From Thozetella sp. PMI_491 (lineage: Eukaryota; Ascomycota; Sordariomycetes; Chaetosphaeriales; Chaetosphaeriaceae): a stretch of DNA of 64,000 bases. The stretch's first letter is position 1. Every line of letters begins with the position of its first letter. The position numbers were made by a program, and so were the translations under genes. The stretch lies in assembly GCA_021432635.1 (NCBI GenBank), contig MU270016.1:449296-513295 (forward strand), written 5' to 3'. Below, in pieces: positions 24,377-34,058 of this stretch. The notes under the pieces are model-generated. The model was not told the DNA's origin and did no database searches. It saw only the letters and a program-made list of their open reading frames with translations.

Positions 24377-26468
24377 ATGGAGAGCCGCAGAATCCTAGCT
24401 CTATCGGACAAGAGCCAAGGTAAGTATACTGGCTAGTATTTTTTTCCTCTCCCGAATACTTCAGGAGCTAATAGCCTAACTAAGTGCTCTTCGATGGGTC
24501 ATGGAGACTGCTCCAGAAGCCTCGCCTCCACCAGCACGGTGAGGTGGAGTGGTACACCGTCGACATAGTCTTCCGCACAGAATCTGGGCCAGGTGCCAGT
24601 GCACTCAAGGAAGATTACAATGGTGCTCAGGTTATGCTTCAGTCAAACCCAGGAAACTTTGGGCTTGTTTCTTCTGAGGCTTTCGGATCCCTCAGGCTCT
24701 CCAGTTTCTCTACACCTGCCTGAAAGCTACCGAGTTCGACGAAGCAACTAGTGAACGAGTCGCTCGCTTTATTTTGCCCGCAGCAGCTGGTCAGCTTGTC
24801 AGATCCGACATCATTCCCATGCGTTTCCGCGACTGCAGGAGCGTGGAGACGGCCGGCGGTGGCGGGAGACCCCTTCAGTTGTTCCACCCTCCGGCATCGC
24901 AAGTGGATAACAGCTGCCAGCTGCAGGGACTGCTATCGCTCTCCGTTGCCGGTGTCCTCCTTGAAAGCGGGACTGATCTATCCGGATGCGACGGTGCCGT
25001 ACCTCTGGAGGCATTATCTGCCTTTGCTGACGCAGACTTCGGCAATCGGCTTTCCTTCCCATGGTTCACCAAAACACTTCTACAGCGGAAGCGGATGGTT
25101 CTCGTAGCTGCGAGCTTCACACCTCCCTCGCACGGAGGCACTGGACCGGCGACGCATCTCGCTGTCATCGAGCTCGGAATCGACTTAGTCGTCCTCCACA
25201 GCCCCGGTCACTGGCTCGAAGGGCCGGAATACGCTCATTGGCGCGAGGCCTTCATCTCCTTCAATTTGCCGACTATTGCTGGCCCCGAGTTCGTCGACGA
25301 AATCGTGGCGGCCGTCCAATCATACCCCAAGAAAATTGATGGAATTATGACTATTGTCGATCCCTGGAGCTCCTTTGTAGCGCTCGCGGCACAGAAGCTA
25401 GTTCTTGCGGCAGAGTCGCCAAATTTCTTCAAAGTTGCCACCGACAAGCACCAGTTGGCTTTGGCTGAGGGACGCCAAGCTCTACGCACCTCCTCAGCTG
25501 AGCAGGCTTTGAAACTGATCTCTGCCCCAAACATTCCGTACCCCCTTATTATCAAGCCAACCGGTGGTGGTGGCTTGGAAGGAGTTACACGGGTTGACGA
25601 TGCGTCCAGCCTTCCGGGTGCCTTCAAAACTAGGCCTTGGAGCTGGGCCGACGATTATGTCATCGAGCCGTACTGCGATGGCCCCGAAGTCGATTTCAAC
25701 CTCATTATGCTCGACAGTGAGGTCGTCTTCTTTGAGGTCTGCGACGACTTCCCCAAAGGCGCAGACTCAAACGCGGCGTGCTCGGGGTCAGAACTGCGAA
25801 CGTTTATCGAACTCAACAGCGTCTATCCTTCCGCCCTCCCAGCCCACGATATCGAAGTTCTTCGTAATTCCTTCAAAAAGACGCTGCTCGACCTCGGCCT
25901 TCGGAATGGTGTCATGCATTTGGAAGGACGAGTGGGTCACTCATCGGTTCATTATCAGTCGATTGGTGGAATTGTCTACCTGCATCCTAATGCAAGCCAG
26001 GTTGACGACAAGAAAACGAGCGCATGGCTTATCGAAATAAACCCTCGCCCGATTGGCGTGACAGAGCCTCAAATAGTGGAATCTACATACGGCATTGACT
26101 ACTGGGGGGTCGCGATGAGCATTGCGGTTGGCGATAAGCCGCGCGCACGTGCTCTTTCGCAGTCGTTCAACCCTGACCCGCAGTATGTATCGGTAATGGT
26201 GTTCATTCCGGTGGACTATCCTACGACTGCAGAGGGAATATTTGACTCAGATGACGACTGCGAGGAGCTGCTCGTAAGACGGCCCGACCTCAAGCGGTAT
26301 ATCACGAATTGCCGCTGCTTCTTCGAGAGGGGGGAGAAGGGTTACCACCCAAGCTCCAGGGTGTGCAAATTCCTAGCGTACTTCAATGTGGCTTCAAGAA
26401 ACGGGAGGAGGCACGCGCTTGCGCTTTCACAGACAATCAGGGAGGAGGTTAGGTTCAGTTTCCGTTAA
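24377..26468 (+). CDS. ATP-grasp ligase
   Basis: ATP-grasp enzymes join a carboxylate to an amine or thiol through an acyl-phosphate. Proposed exons 24377-24419, 24485-24630 and 24696-26468 give 653 residues. The N-terminal region carries VEWYTVDIVFR, followed by a linker. The ATP-grasp core has IPYPLIIKPTGGGGLEGV (nucleotide-binding Gly loop), DDYVIEPYCDGPEVDFN, and the metal-binding AWLIEINPRPIG near the C-terminus. Similar stand-alone enzymes occur in fungal amino-acid-derived metabolite clusters. The second intron (donor CAG|GTTATG, acceptor CCTCAG) is weak; without it there would be a frameshift near 24690. The gene follows the truncated AA8-AA12 remnant by under 40 bp. Substrate unknown. 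Confidence 0.8.
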
Positions 26469-26684
26469 GAGCGACGACATGTTCCGGGCTGAGGCGGGAG
26501 TTAGGAGTTTTGTACTAGGGCAATTTAGTGCTTAGCAAATGTGTGCAGTAGAGCGTTTAGCCAATCAGAAATTTGGATGGTCGGGAATAACGGGGCCTTG
26601 CTCCGACATGCCGTGAAGTGTTCCTCCGTGCCGTCCGCCGAGAGTGCCAAAAGTCCCCGGTCCTTGAGAAGGGGCTCCACCGGC

Positions 26685-26721
26685 GGGCATCGCTGCGGGC
26701 ATCGCTGCGGGCATCAATGCG
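26685..26721. repeat. 12-bp tandem repeat, about 3 units
   Basis: GGGCATCGCTGC occurs twice and is followed by a diverged GGGCATCAATGC copy. Confidence 0.7.
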
Positions 26722-27361
26722 GGTACCATCACGCCGGTCGACGCACGAAACTTGCTCCGTCGGGCATGCGCAAGGGTAATGTATGCCCTCTATTTCGTCT
26801 CGAGGGCGGCTATGAGTCAACCGGCCAGCGGCCTCAAATCCCACTATGACGGTGAGGAGGATTCATCGACCGCTCGAGCGGGTTCACCTTGGCACCGTGC
26901 AATCCCCGAGCTTTTAACGCCGAACTGCTTACATCAACCGACCGAGGCGATTACCAACCTAGCCGACGGGGCCCCCAGGAGGTCCAACACACGGAGCAAC
27001 CCAACCTACAAGCTCCCTAGTTGGTCATTTATCGTTTACGGTGGGGCTGTCACGGGGTTTCGCGCGCCGTTCTCCGTCGCGGTCCTCGTCGCAACACGTC
27101 TTCCGTTGTGGGGCATTCAGTTCAGGTGGAACAAGTCGACATGAATTGTCTCCGGAGGAGATTAGAGAGAAACCGAGCCGACGCCGAGGAGCGTATAGGG
27201 GTGCAGTTGGATAGGAACCTAGCGAGCGTAAGTCGTAGTCGTAGTCGGGGCCCCTTACCGCTCCTAGCAGCCGCTCATTCAGTATAGCCGTCTCCTTCAT
27301 GGCATGATGCCCCCAGTTATCTACTACGCGGCAGACTAGCATCTTCCTCCAAGATTACAAG

Positions 27362-27370
27362 TATATAAAG
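27362..27370 (+). promoter_or_regulatory. TATA box of the OYE gene
   Basis: TATATAAAG immediately precedes an in-frame ATG at 27371, which places that ATG too close to be in the transcript. This decides for the second ATG at 27518. Confidence 0.65.
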
Positions 27371-27517
27371 ATGCCTCTTCAATGCCGTTCAGAGGTGATA
27401 AGTATCAAGCAACACTCTACATCTCCAGACGCAGACCAGAATACTAGACTTCAAGGCCGCGAGACCTTTACGATAAATAAACCCATTTCCCCGGTCAATA
27501 TCCACCCATCTATCAAA

Positions 27518-28849
27518 ATGCCTAGCCCACGATTCTCTTCTGGCACGGTTACCGATCCTGCCCCTCTCTTCCAGCCCTTGACCTTTCCCTCCTCCGGCCG
27601 CACAGCACCCAACCGCTTCCTCAAGGCCGCCATGTCGGAGGGCGCGTCGACGTGGGACCCCGAAGATGTCTCTGCTCGCGGCATTCCCACCCCGGAAGTC
27701 GTCAATCTCTATCGTCACTGGGGAGCTGGCGGCTGGGGCCTGATTCTCACGGGCAACATCATGATCGACGGTGCTCAGCTAGAAGCACGCGGATCCCTGG
27801 TGATCCCCGCCGATGCCCCCTTCTCCGGCCCCCGCTTCGACGGATTCACGGCACTTGCCACGGCTACCAAGGTGCACGGCGCCCTTGCTATCGGGCAGGT
27901 CTCGCACGCTGGCCGCCAGAGTATCGGACAAAACTCCCTTAGCGCCTCAGGAATCCAGACCGTGGCGCCCAGCTTGCACCGTGTCTTCAACAAGCCGCGA
28001 GCCGCCACCCAGGCCGATCTAGCCGGCCTTGTAGCTAGCTTTGTTCATGCCTCCGAGTTCCTTGAGAAGGCAGGCTTCGACGGCATCGAGCTGCACGCCG
28101 CACACGGCTACCTCCTCTCCGAGTTCCTATCTCGCAATACGAACAAGCGCACGGACGAGTACGGCGGATCGATTGAGAACAGGATGAGGCTGCTCCTTCA
28201 GATTGCGGACGCCGTCAGGGCCCGTGTCGCCAAGACCTTCATCATTGGCGCCAAGATCAACAGCATTGAGCTCAACGAAGACGGCATCACCCCAGACGAG
28301 GCGGCCGCAATTTGCGAGGCGCTAGACAAAAATGGCTTCGACTACGTAGAGCTGAGCGGTGGCAACTACGAAAAGACTGCTTGGATGCATGCCAGCGAAG
28401 CGAGCAGAGCCCGGGAGAACTTCTTCCTCCCATCGGCCGATGAGATCGCCAAGCGCGTCAAGAACATAAAGGTCTACACCACTGGTGGCTTCAAGACGGT
28501 GAGCGGCTTGGTTGACGCGCTGAACGTGGTCCACGGGGTCGGAATGGGAAAGGCAGCCTGTCAGGAGCCGCGATTTCCAAAGGAGCTACGTGTGAGCCCA
28601 GAGACCATGCCAGGTATCATTCACCGCTTGGGGGCCGACAATGGCGACTTCTCCATGGTATTTTCAGCCGGGGCCCAGATCAGGCAAATCAGCAAGGATT
28701 TGGAGCCTGTGGACCTTAGCGTCCCAGAGAACGCAGAGAAGGTCGGGATGGACATTGCTGGGCATTTTCAGAAGATGAGTCAGGACCCAAAGAACCTTGT
28801 ATATGGGTTCCCAGATGTTTCGGTTCCGTCGGAGGCATACAGAGCTTGA
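27518..28849 (+). CDS. Old Yellow Enzyme-family NADH:flavin oxidoreductase
   Basis: FMN TIM-barrel ene-reductase using NAD(P)H. Single exon; ATG 27518 in ATCAAAATG gives 443 residues (an ATG at 27371 would add 49 residues lying at the presumed transcription start). Family signatures: N-terminal APNRFLKAAMSEG, QVSHAGRQ, GFDGIELHAAHGYLLSEFLS, the NKRTDEYGGSIENRMR loop, and YTTGGFKTVSGLVDAL near the phosphate-binding end. The class resembles the bacterial NADH:flavin oxidoreductases rather than classic yeast OYE. It has no introns. It could reduce enones in a metabolite pathway or serve detoxification; nothing here decides. Confidence 0.92.
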   Translation: MPSPRFSSGTVTDPAPLFQPLTFPSSGRTAPNRFLKAAMSEGASTWDPEDVSARGIPTPEVVNLYRHWGAGGWGLILTGNIMIDGAQLEARGSLVIPADAPFSGPRFDGFTALATATKVHGALAIGQVSHAGRQSIGQNSLSASGIQTVAPSLHRVFNKPRAATQADLAGLVASFVHASEFLEKAGFDGIELHAAHGYLLSEFLSRNTNKRTDEYGGSIENRMRLLLQIADAVRARVAKTFIIGAKINSIELNEDGITPDEAAAICEALDKNGFDYVELSGGNYEKTAWMHASEASRARENFFLPSADEIAKRVKNIKVYTTGGFKTVSGLVDALNVVHGVGMGKAACQEPRFPKELRVSPETMPGIIHRLGADNGDFSMVFSAGAQIRQISKDLEPVDLSVPENAEKVGMDIAGHFQKMSQDPKNLVYGFPDVSVPSEAYRA

Positions 28850-30411
28850 ATAGCTTCCACGGCAGGGAGGTGCGGTTCAAGGTGACGGGAAATTTTACGG
28901 GTTTGCGTCTGATTCTTTACACTGTTAACGTGGTTATTGCAGTGATAGATTCATCTCGGCTTTGGCTAGCTTCTGGCCTGGGGCTGAGATGTAAGATTCA
29001 TGCAGTAATATAGCAATGGTATCTTTAGACAAGTTCGTTTGACAGTCGACTTCTCCAAGTTCCGGACCTCCATGCTGTCGACTAGCTTTCACAGCAAGAA
29101 AATTATGTACATAAAGCTGTTGTAACAATATTCATCAGTGGATTAAACTGGAAACTTGAAAAATCATGACTAATTAATACTAGAGGCTGACAGCAGTCTT
29201 CGACTCGGCGACTGAATAGTATCAGTAGGTACATCTCTCGTGTAGGCAATCACCTTATACTCGTCTTTCAGTCCAAATACCGCTAATGAATGCTGTTCAG
29301 CCAGTAATCCTAACGTCGAGAAGCCACCAACGGACGAAATTAGTGATGTACTGTGTGCCTCACTTCCGATTATTGCTTTTCCGGGTCTTGTTGCTCTTGC
29401 GGGTAGATCTTGAGTTCGAACTGGGCTTTGTATTAGGCGTGGACGTTTCAACCTCTTGACCCAGGTCCAGGTTCACCAAGCTCGTCGCCCAAGAGTAATC
29501 AAGATCAAAGGAATTCGCCCAGGCGCCGACCCCGGCCAGCATTTCATCTTGGATCTTCAGGGACCTGATCATGGACATATCAGTATTCTCTCATCACCAG
29601 AGGAAAGCACAGAGAAACCCACGACACATGATAGTTGTTGGTTTGCTGGGAAAAGCCTGTGTCCGACATTTGTAACAGCTCTGACCAGGCGTAGTCTTCT
29701 CTTTGATCGAGTTTTGTTGAGTTAAGCTCGTCGAGGGTACGTTAATAGCAAGAATGAGTTTCAAATGGGGAATCTTTTTTATATCCATCTCTCGTGCTTC
29801 CTTACCTTTGGGGAGGGTTGGATGGTGACCTGTATTTATACCATCTCTTTGCATAAGCCCTGTATTGTCAGTATAGCTTCCATGTCGGAGTTATCAAGAT
29901 ATGAAGGCGGTAACAGAAGTGCATTAAGTCACCAAATTCGGGGTAAACAGCGAAGGGAAGTCGGAATTAACATTTCTGGACTATGATTGGACAACATTCA
30001 TGTATGCACTGCAAATCTGTGACAGGTACTGTACATCTCCTGTCCAAGATTGGATGTACTGCACTTCTGCGTGTCGTCCCTGTTGGCCGACCGCTCGTAC
30101 GGCACAGCCCTGCCCACCGAGCTAAGCAATCACTCTAGTGTGGGAGGAGGGGGGTTCAGCCATTGCACGATTGCGTCAGCATGCTGATTGGCTCACCCTT
30201 CGTGGTGGCAGGGGCATATTGCACTTCTGTGCCACTCTATGATTGGCTCACCCGTTCACAACCGAACGAGGCTGTCGCACTTCTGCTCGCATTTCTCATT
30301 GGGCGTGGAAAAGTATAAAACTTCGCTCCCCCCAGCTTCCCGGCCTCAGTTCTCTTCTTTGACCAAAGCTCCATGATTCACCCCTCATTCGAGTCACCCT
30401 GATTGCACAAC
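28850..30411. other. Intergenic region with small minus-strand ORFs and the Clr5 promoter
   Basis: From 29170 to 29850 a few minus-strand ORFs (up to 93 codons) occur behind a minus-strand TATAAATA at about 29835-29842. One ORF (29578-29360) has a Lys/Arg/Ser-rich tail. No family is recognised and splicing is unclear, so no gene is called. From about 30000 the sequence is the Clr5-ankyrin promoter. Confidence 0.4.
30005..30320 (+). promoter_or_regulatory. Clr5-ankyrin gene promoter with repeated CCAAT boxes
   Basis: The 14-mer TGATTGGCTCACCC occurs at 30185-30198 and 30240-30253, each with an inverted CCAAT. GCACTTCTG occurs three times, and a third ATTGG is near 30298. TATAAAA lies at 30314-30320, 92 bp before the ATG. 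A diverged copy of most of this block lies at 33690-33920. Confidence 0.65.
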
Positions 30412-33389
30412 ATGCCTCCCGCCAAGCTCCTTGCGCCCAAGCCCGTCTTGCTCTGTGTCGAGCCCAAAACAGAGTCAACATCGACAAGGCGTCCAGCAGA
30501 GAGGAATCGACACTCAATTCAAGAGTGGGAGAATCTCAAGCAGACCATTTCACAACTCTTCATCCACGATAATAGGACAGCCGCACAAGTCCTAGAGATC
30601 CTTCGGAACGATCATCGGTTTAAAACAAGGTGTGTCATAGCTCTAATTTCTTACTTCTTTTTCCTCTTCTCATGTCAGGCCCTTGACTTACGAGAAAAGT
30701 CTACGTGCACTCAAGGAAAAACTTGGCGAATGGGAGATGAACAAAAATTTTAAGAAGTCCGACATGGAGGTCCTTCTTGCGAAGCGCAACCAGCGCAAAT
30801 CAGTGGGCAAGGACACGGTATTCTTTTATTGGGGCCAGGAACTCTCAGAGGCTAGGTTTAACAATTTTGCGAACCGATCCTTCGTTCGAGACACCACAGC
30901 TCCTTCGTCCAATGCTCGTGAGTGCTCTTCCCAGTCTGTCTTCAGAAACGCCTGACAACTCTATCAGCAACACCACCGGGTGTAGCATATCATACCCCAG
31001 CATCTGAAATTTTGGGCATGACCAACACACCCGAAGAAGTCTGTAGCTCTAGCATGATTACTAACCCATCAGAGTTGTGCTTCAGGTCAACAGTAAAGCA
31101 TAGCAGATCTGCGGACCAGGCTAATCAGTTCTTTAACGGGTTAAGTGAGTCGTCATATCCCAGAATCCTATAAGCGTTTCTACTTGGTACAGTTTTCAAT
31201 AGTTTTTACTCCTAACAGAATACTTTCCTAGATAAACGACGAAGAATCGAATCTAGCGTTGGACTAATTGCCACGCCGGACTCTCCAGCTTCACTATTCT
31301 CAAGTCGGCTGCTGCATAGTCTCTACAACTTACGTCAACTGCAGCCAACGGAAGGCATAGTCCTTGACGAGTTTGTTGACGGAGTTGAAGAAATAAATCG
31401 CACTCTTCAGGACCTTCGGCCAATATTCACCTCGGCAAAAGAAATGGGAAATATTGTACGACACTGCTATACGCCGAACTCACCGCCCAAAATCAGCTGC
31501 AGATCACAGCTCGAAAGACATATCGATCATTTTCTTGGAGACTTTGGAAGACCATATCTGGCTGTGAATCCAACAAGTAAACTAACCTCCCTATGTGTGG
31601 TAAATGAATGTTCTCTCTAACTAAAGTACGTTAGATTCATTCAGAAAACTCCAAGATTTCATTGTCACACAGCGCAGGTGCACCACATATGAGGTCGAAT
31701 TTGATTGGGGAAAGCTTTCGCTTCTGATACGTGAACAAGACCTGTCATCCGATATGAAAGGTAACAGTCGTCGCGGGCACAAAGATCATGAAGCCAGCCG
31801 TTGCACGATAAAAGCCATGTTCTGTCCCATCGATCCACTACGATTCCCAATGTTTGTCGCATCCACCACTTATATTGAACTCTCGACAATCCCTATTGGT
31901 TTTCCAATTGACTCAATCTCGCGACTCGATATAGCTAGAGTTGTGCGGAATGATTCGCTCATATTTCGCCTCGTTTCCGAAGGGCGCTTGATAGAGCTTC
32001 GTAAAATGCTTCAACTCGGCAATGCTTCTCTTCGGGACCACGATGAAAACGGGCAGTCCTTATTGTTTGTGGGTACTCTCCAGATTTCCGCCATGGGTCA
32101 GAAGTATTATTCTAAGTCCCAGTTCACGCAAAGTATGCTACTCGACAGCCCGAAATGTGCAAGTTTCTTATCGAAGGCGGTTTAGATATTGAACTTGTGG
32201 CGAAGGTTTATATTGGGACATATTTCTACATGGAGTACCGCCGAATATTACGATTTCGTTCCAGTCAATACAATAGAGGCTAACTATCTTATTAGAACAC
32301 CGTTAAATTTGATAATTCAGGACCATGGTGTGGAGCCCGACGAGCTTGCGAAAGAAAATCAGTTCCGCAGATTACTCCTTGAAGCAGGTGCCGACCCTAG
32401 TCTAGTAGCGGATCCCAGATCAGGCGAACTTTGGGGTAATGTTCTGAGCAGTGGTATTCTGGTACGGGGATTCAGGGAGTCGCGTTTCTAAGAGACAAGA
32501 ACTAATGGGATAGAAGGACTCAATCCAGCTAGCCTGGAATCCAGACCTGACTGGTGTTTATGGGTCAATTCGCGATTACAGGTTTTCAAATCATCGGACA
32601 GTCCTCCACTACTACTGTGGAAATTGGGAAAGTGGTTGTCGGGCGGAGATTGTTGACTATCTCCTTAGTCGAGGTGTCGACATCAATGCCCGCAATGCCT
32701 TCAAGAAAACATGCCTAGAGGTTTTCTTCGGAGTCTTGAGCCCAGGCCTCGGTGTCAAAAGGGAGCAAGATGTTGTGGAAGTACTTATCCGAAGTGGAGC
32801 AGATATATACTCAAGGCATCCAGATGGTAGTAGAGGTGTGGATGTTGGATATGCATCACAATGTACACGACATGAAACAGGAAGCTACGCTGGCGACCTC
32901 TGGGACTCGGTCCTACAGCTCCATGGACACGATATTGCGGCACACCGTTCGCTCACCCGCACAGGACGGACGGCAAAATATAATAAACGCTACAGTCGAT
33001 TTGATTTTGAGGCTCTATGGGAAGGAAGGGAGCACTTCTGCCCTTATTGGGACGACAAGCCCTGGCCTACTGGGTTTGGGTACGATCCTAGCAGTAGTGA
33101 TTCGGACAGCGAGTCCAGTTCTTCTTCCGAGCCAGAAAGCATCCTACATTTCAGCGATAACTGCGACCTCCCTAGGGATTATCATGGAGCCGAGGATCGA
33201 AGTGGCGGTTGGGAGAGTAGTGGCAATGAAGAAGACAGCGAGGAAGACAACGAGGATGAAAGTAATGGCTGGGAGAGCAGTGAAGATGAGGAAAACAACG
33301 ATGAAGACCATGTCGAGGAGGAATCCGACAACGAAGAAATCGACTGGACCAGAGAAATCTGTATGGTTTGCGAGGTCGGGCTGAGATAA
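30412..33389 (+). CDS. Clr5-domain protein with ankyrin repeats and acidic tail
   Basis: Clr5 is a short N-terminal domain often fused to repeats in fungi; the role is probably regulatory or protein-binding. About eight exons: 30412-30629, 30679-30917, 30968-31144, 31232-31576, 31635-32072, 32123-32205, 32279-about 32434, and about 32527-33389. The first seven joins keep frame; the last intron is approximate. The Clr5 domain spans exons 1-2 (EWENLKQTISQLFI, LEILRNDHRF, then LKEKLGEWEMNKNFK). Exons 5-8 carry ankyrin-like units: LVSEGRLIELRKML, MCKFLIEGGLDIE, RRLLLEAGADPSL, IVDYLLSRGVDINARN and VVEVLIRSGADIYSRH. The C-terminal 80 residues are Asp/Glu/Ser-rich with a repeated GGWESS/NGWESS motif, ending in REICMVCEVGLR. 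About 840 residues in all. Exact role unknown. Confidence 0.8.
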
Positions 33390-34058
33390 TCTCGATCATC
33401 TCTTCAACTTCTTTCACCTTCAGGGTTCACCAATCATACGTACTATTTCTTCTAAGGCGTGCGCTACTTACCTGAATTAGGACCCGAGTAGCACGAGCAA
33501 CAAGGGAGCTGAGGGCGAGATTTATTGATCTCTACTTGTGGATAGTTGCTGCTAGAGCTTCGATCCAGAGATAATAAGAGCTACATCTAAAGCTTATCAA
33601 GAGTCTCTAGAGGTAGGGCCTTCAGCTTCCGTGGACGTCTCATTCCGTCCATACAGAACTCAGCACGATTAGAGAAGCATAGCGCAGATCAGATACAACA
33701 GCCTGTCCAAGGTTGGAGGTATGTAGTGCAACTCTTACAGATACAAGTCCAAAATTGCGTCGGCATGCTGCTGGCTCATCTCTCGTATCGACAGGAGCAT
33801 ATTGTTCTTATGTCTCGCTTTATGATCACCTCATCTGGTTGCCAGCTTGCAGAAGAGAATGAGGCTATCGCATTTCTACTCGCGTCTCTCTTAGCGATAT
33901 TTTCTCCAGGTAAACTACTATCAATGCTTGCCCTGGTACCATACTACCGCCAGCGATAGAACTACAGCCCTGCAGCCACATCTTTATATGCCCTAGATTC
34001 GTGACCTTCTATTAGCCAACATCAATATGAAAATTTATAGTTCTTATTTGTGCTGTGG
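33390..34058. other. Region behind the Clr5-ankyrin gene
   Basis: It holds the decayed promoter copy described above and AT-rich flanks. No gene is seen. Confidence 0.6.
33690..33920 (+). repeat. Diverged, transition-mutated copy of the Clr5-ankyrin promoter
   Basis: CCTGTCCAAG-TTGGA, ATTGCGTC-GCATGCTG-TGGCTCA, CAGG-GCATATTG, TATGAT, then GAGGCT-TCGCA-TTCT-CTCGC occur here in the same order as at about 30040-30290. Many differences are C-to-T or G-to-A toward this copy, as RIP would produce. The 77-codon ORF inside it is a by-product, not a gene. Confidence 0.7.

Larger units (their letters stand above)
26469..27517. other. Gap with OYE promoter and 5' UTR
   Basis: No convincing gene. It holds a short GGGCATCGCTGC tandem repeat (26685-26721) and the OYE TATA box with about 120 nt of presumptive leader. 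Confidence 0.5.

Noticed and set aside
24680..24700. Apparent frameshift in the ATP-grasp gene
   Set aside because: A 65-nt intron (24631-24695) with CAG|GT donor and CAG acceptor restores frame in phase 0, so a frameshift is not required. The donor is weak, so transcript evidence would settle it.
27371..27517. Upstream ATG of the OYE gene
   Set aside because: A TATA box lies directly before it at 27362-27370, so it is probably not transcribed in frame with the gene.
32189..32290. Apparent frameshift in the Clr5-ankyrin gene
   Set aside because: An intron at 32206-32278 in phase 0 joins the ankyrin units; the ORF starting at 32189 is read through that intron.
33726..33959. 77-codon ORF behind the Clr5-ankyrin gene
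   Set aside because: It lies in the decayed promoter copy and has no protein signal.
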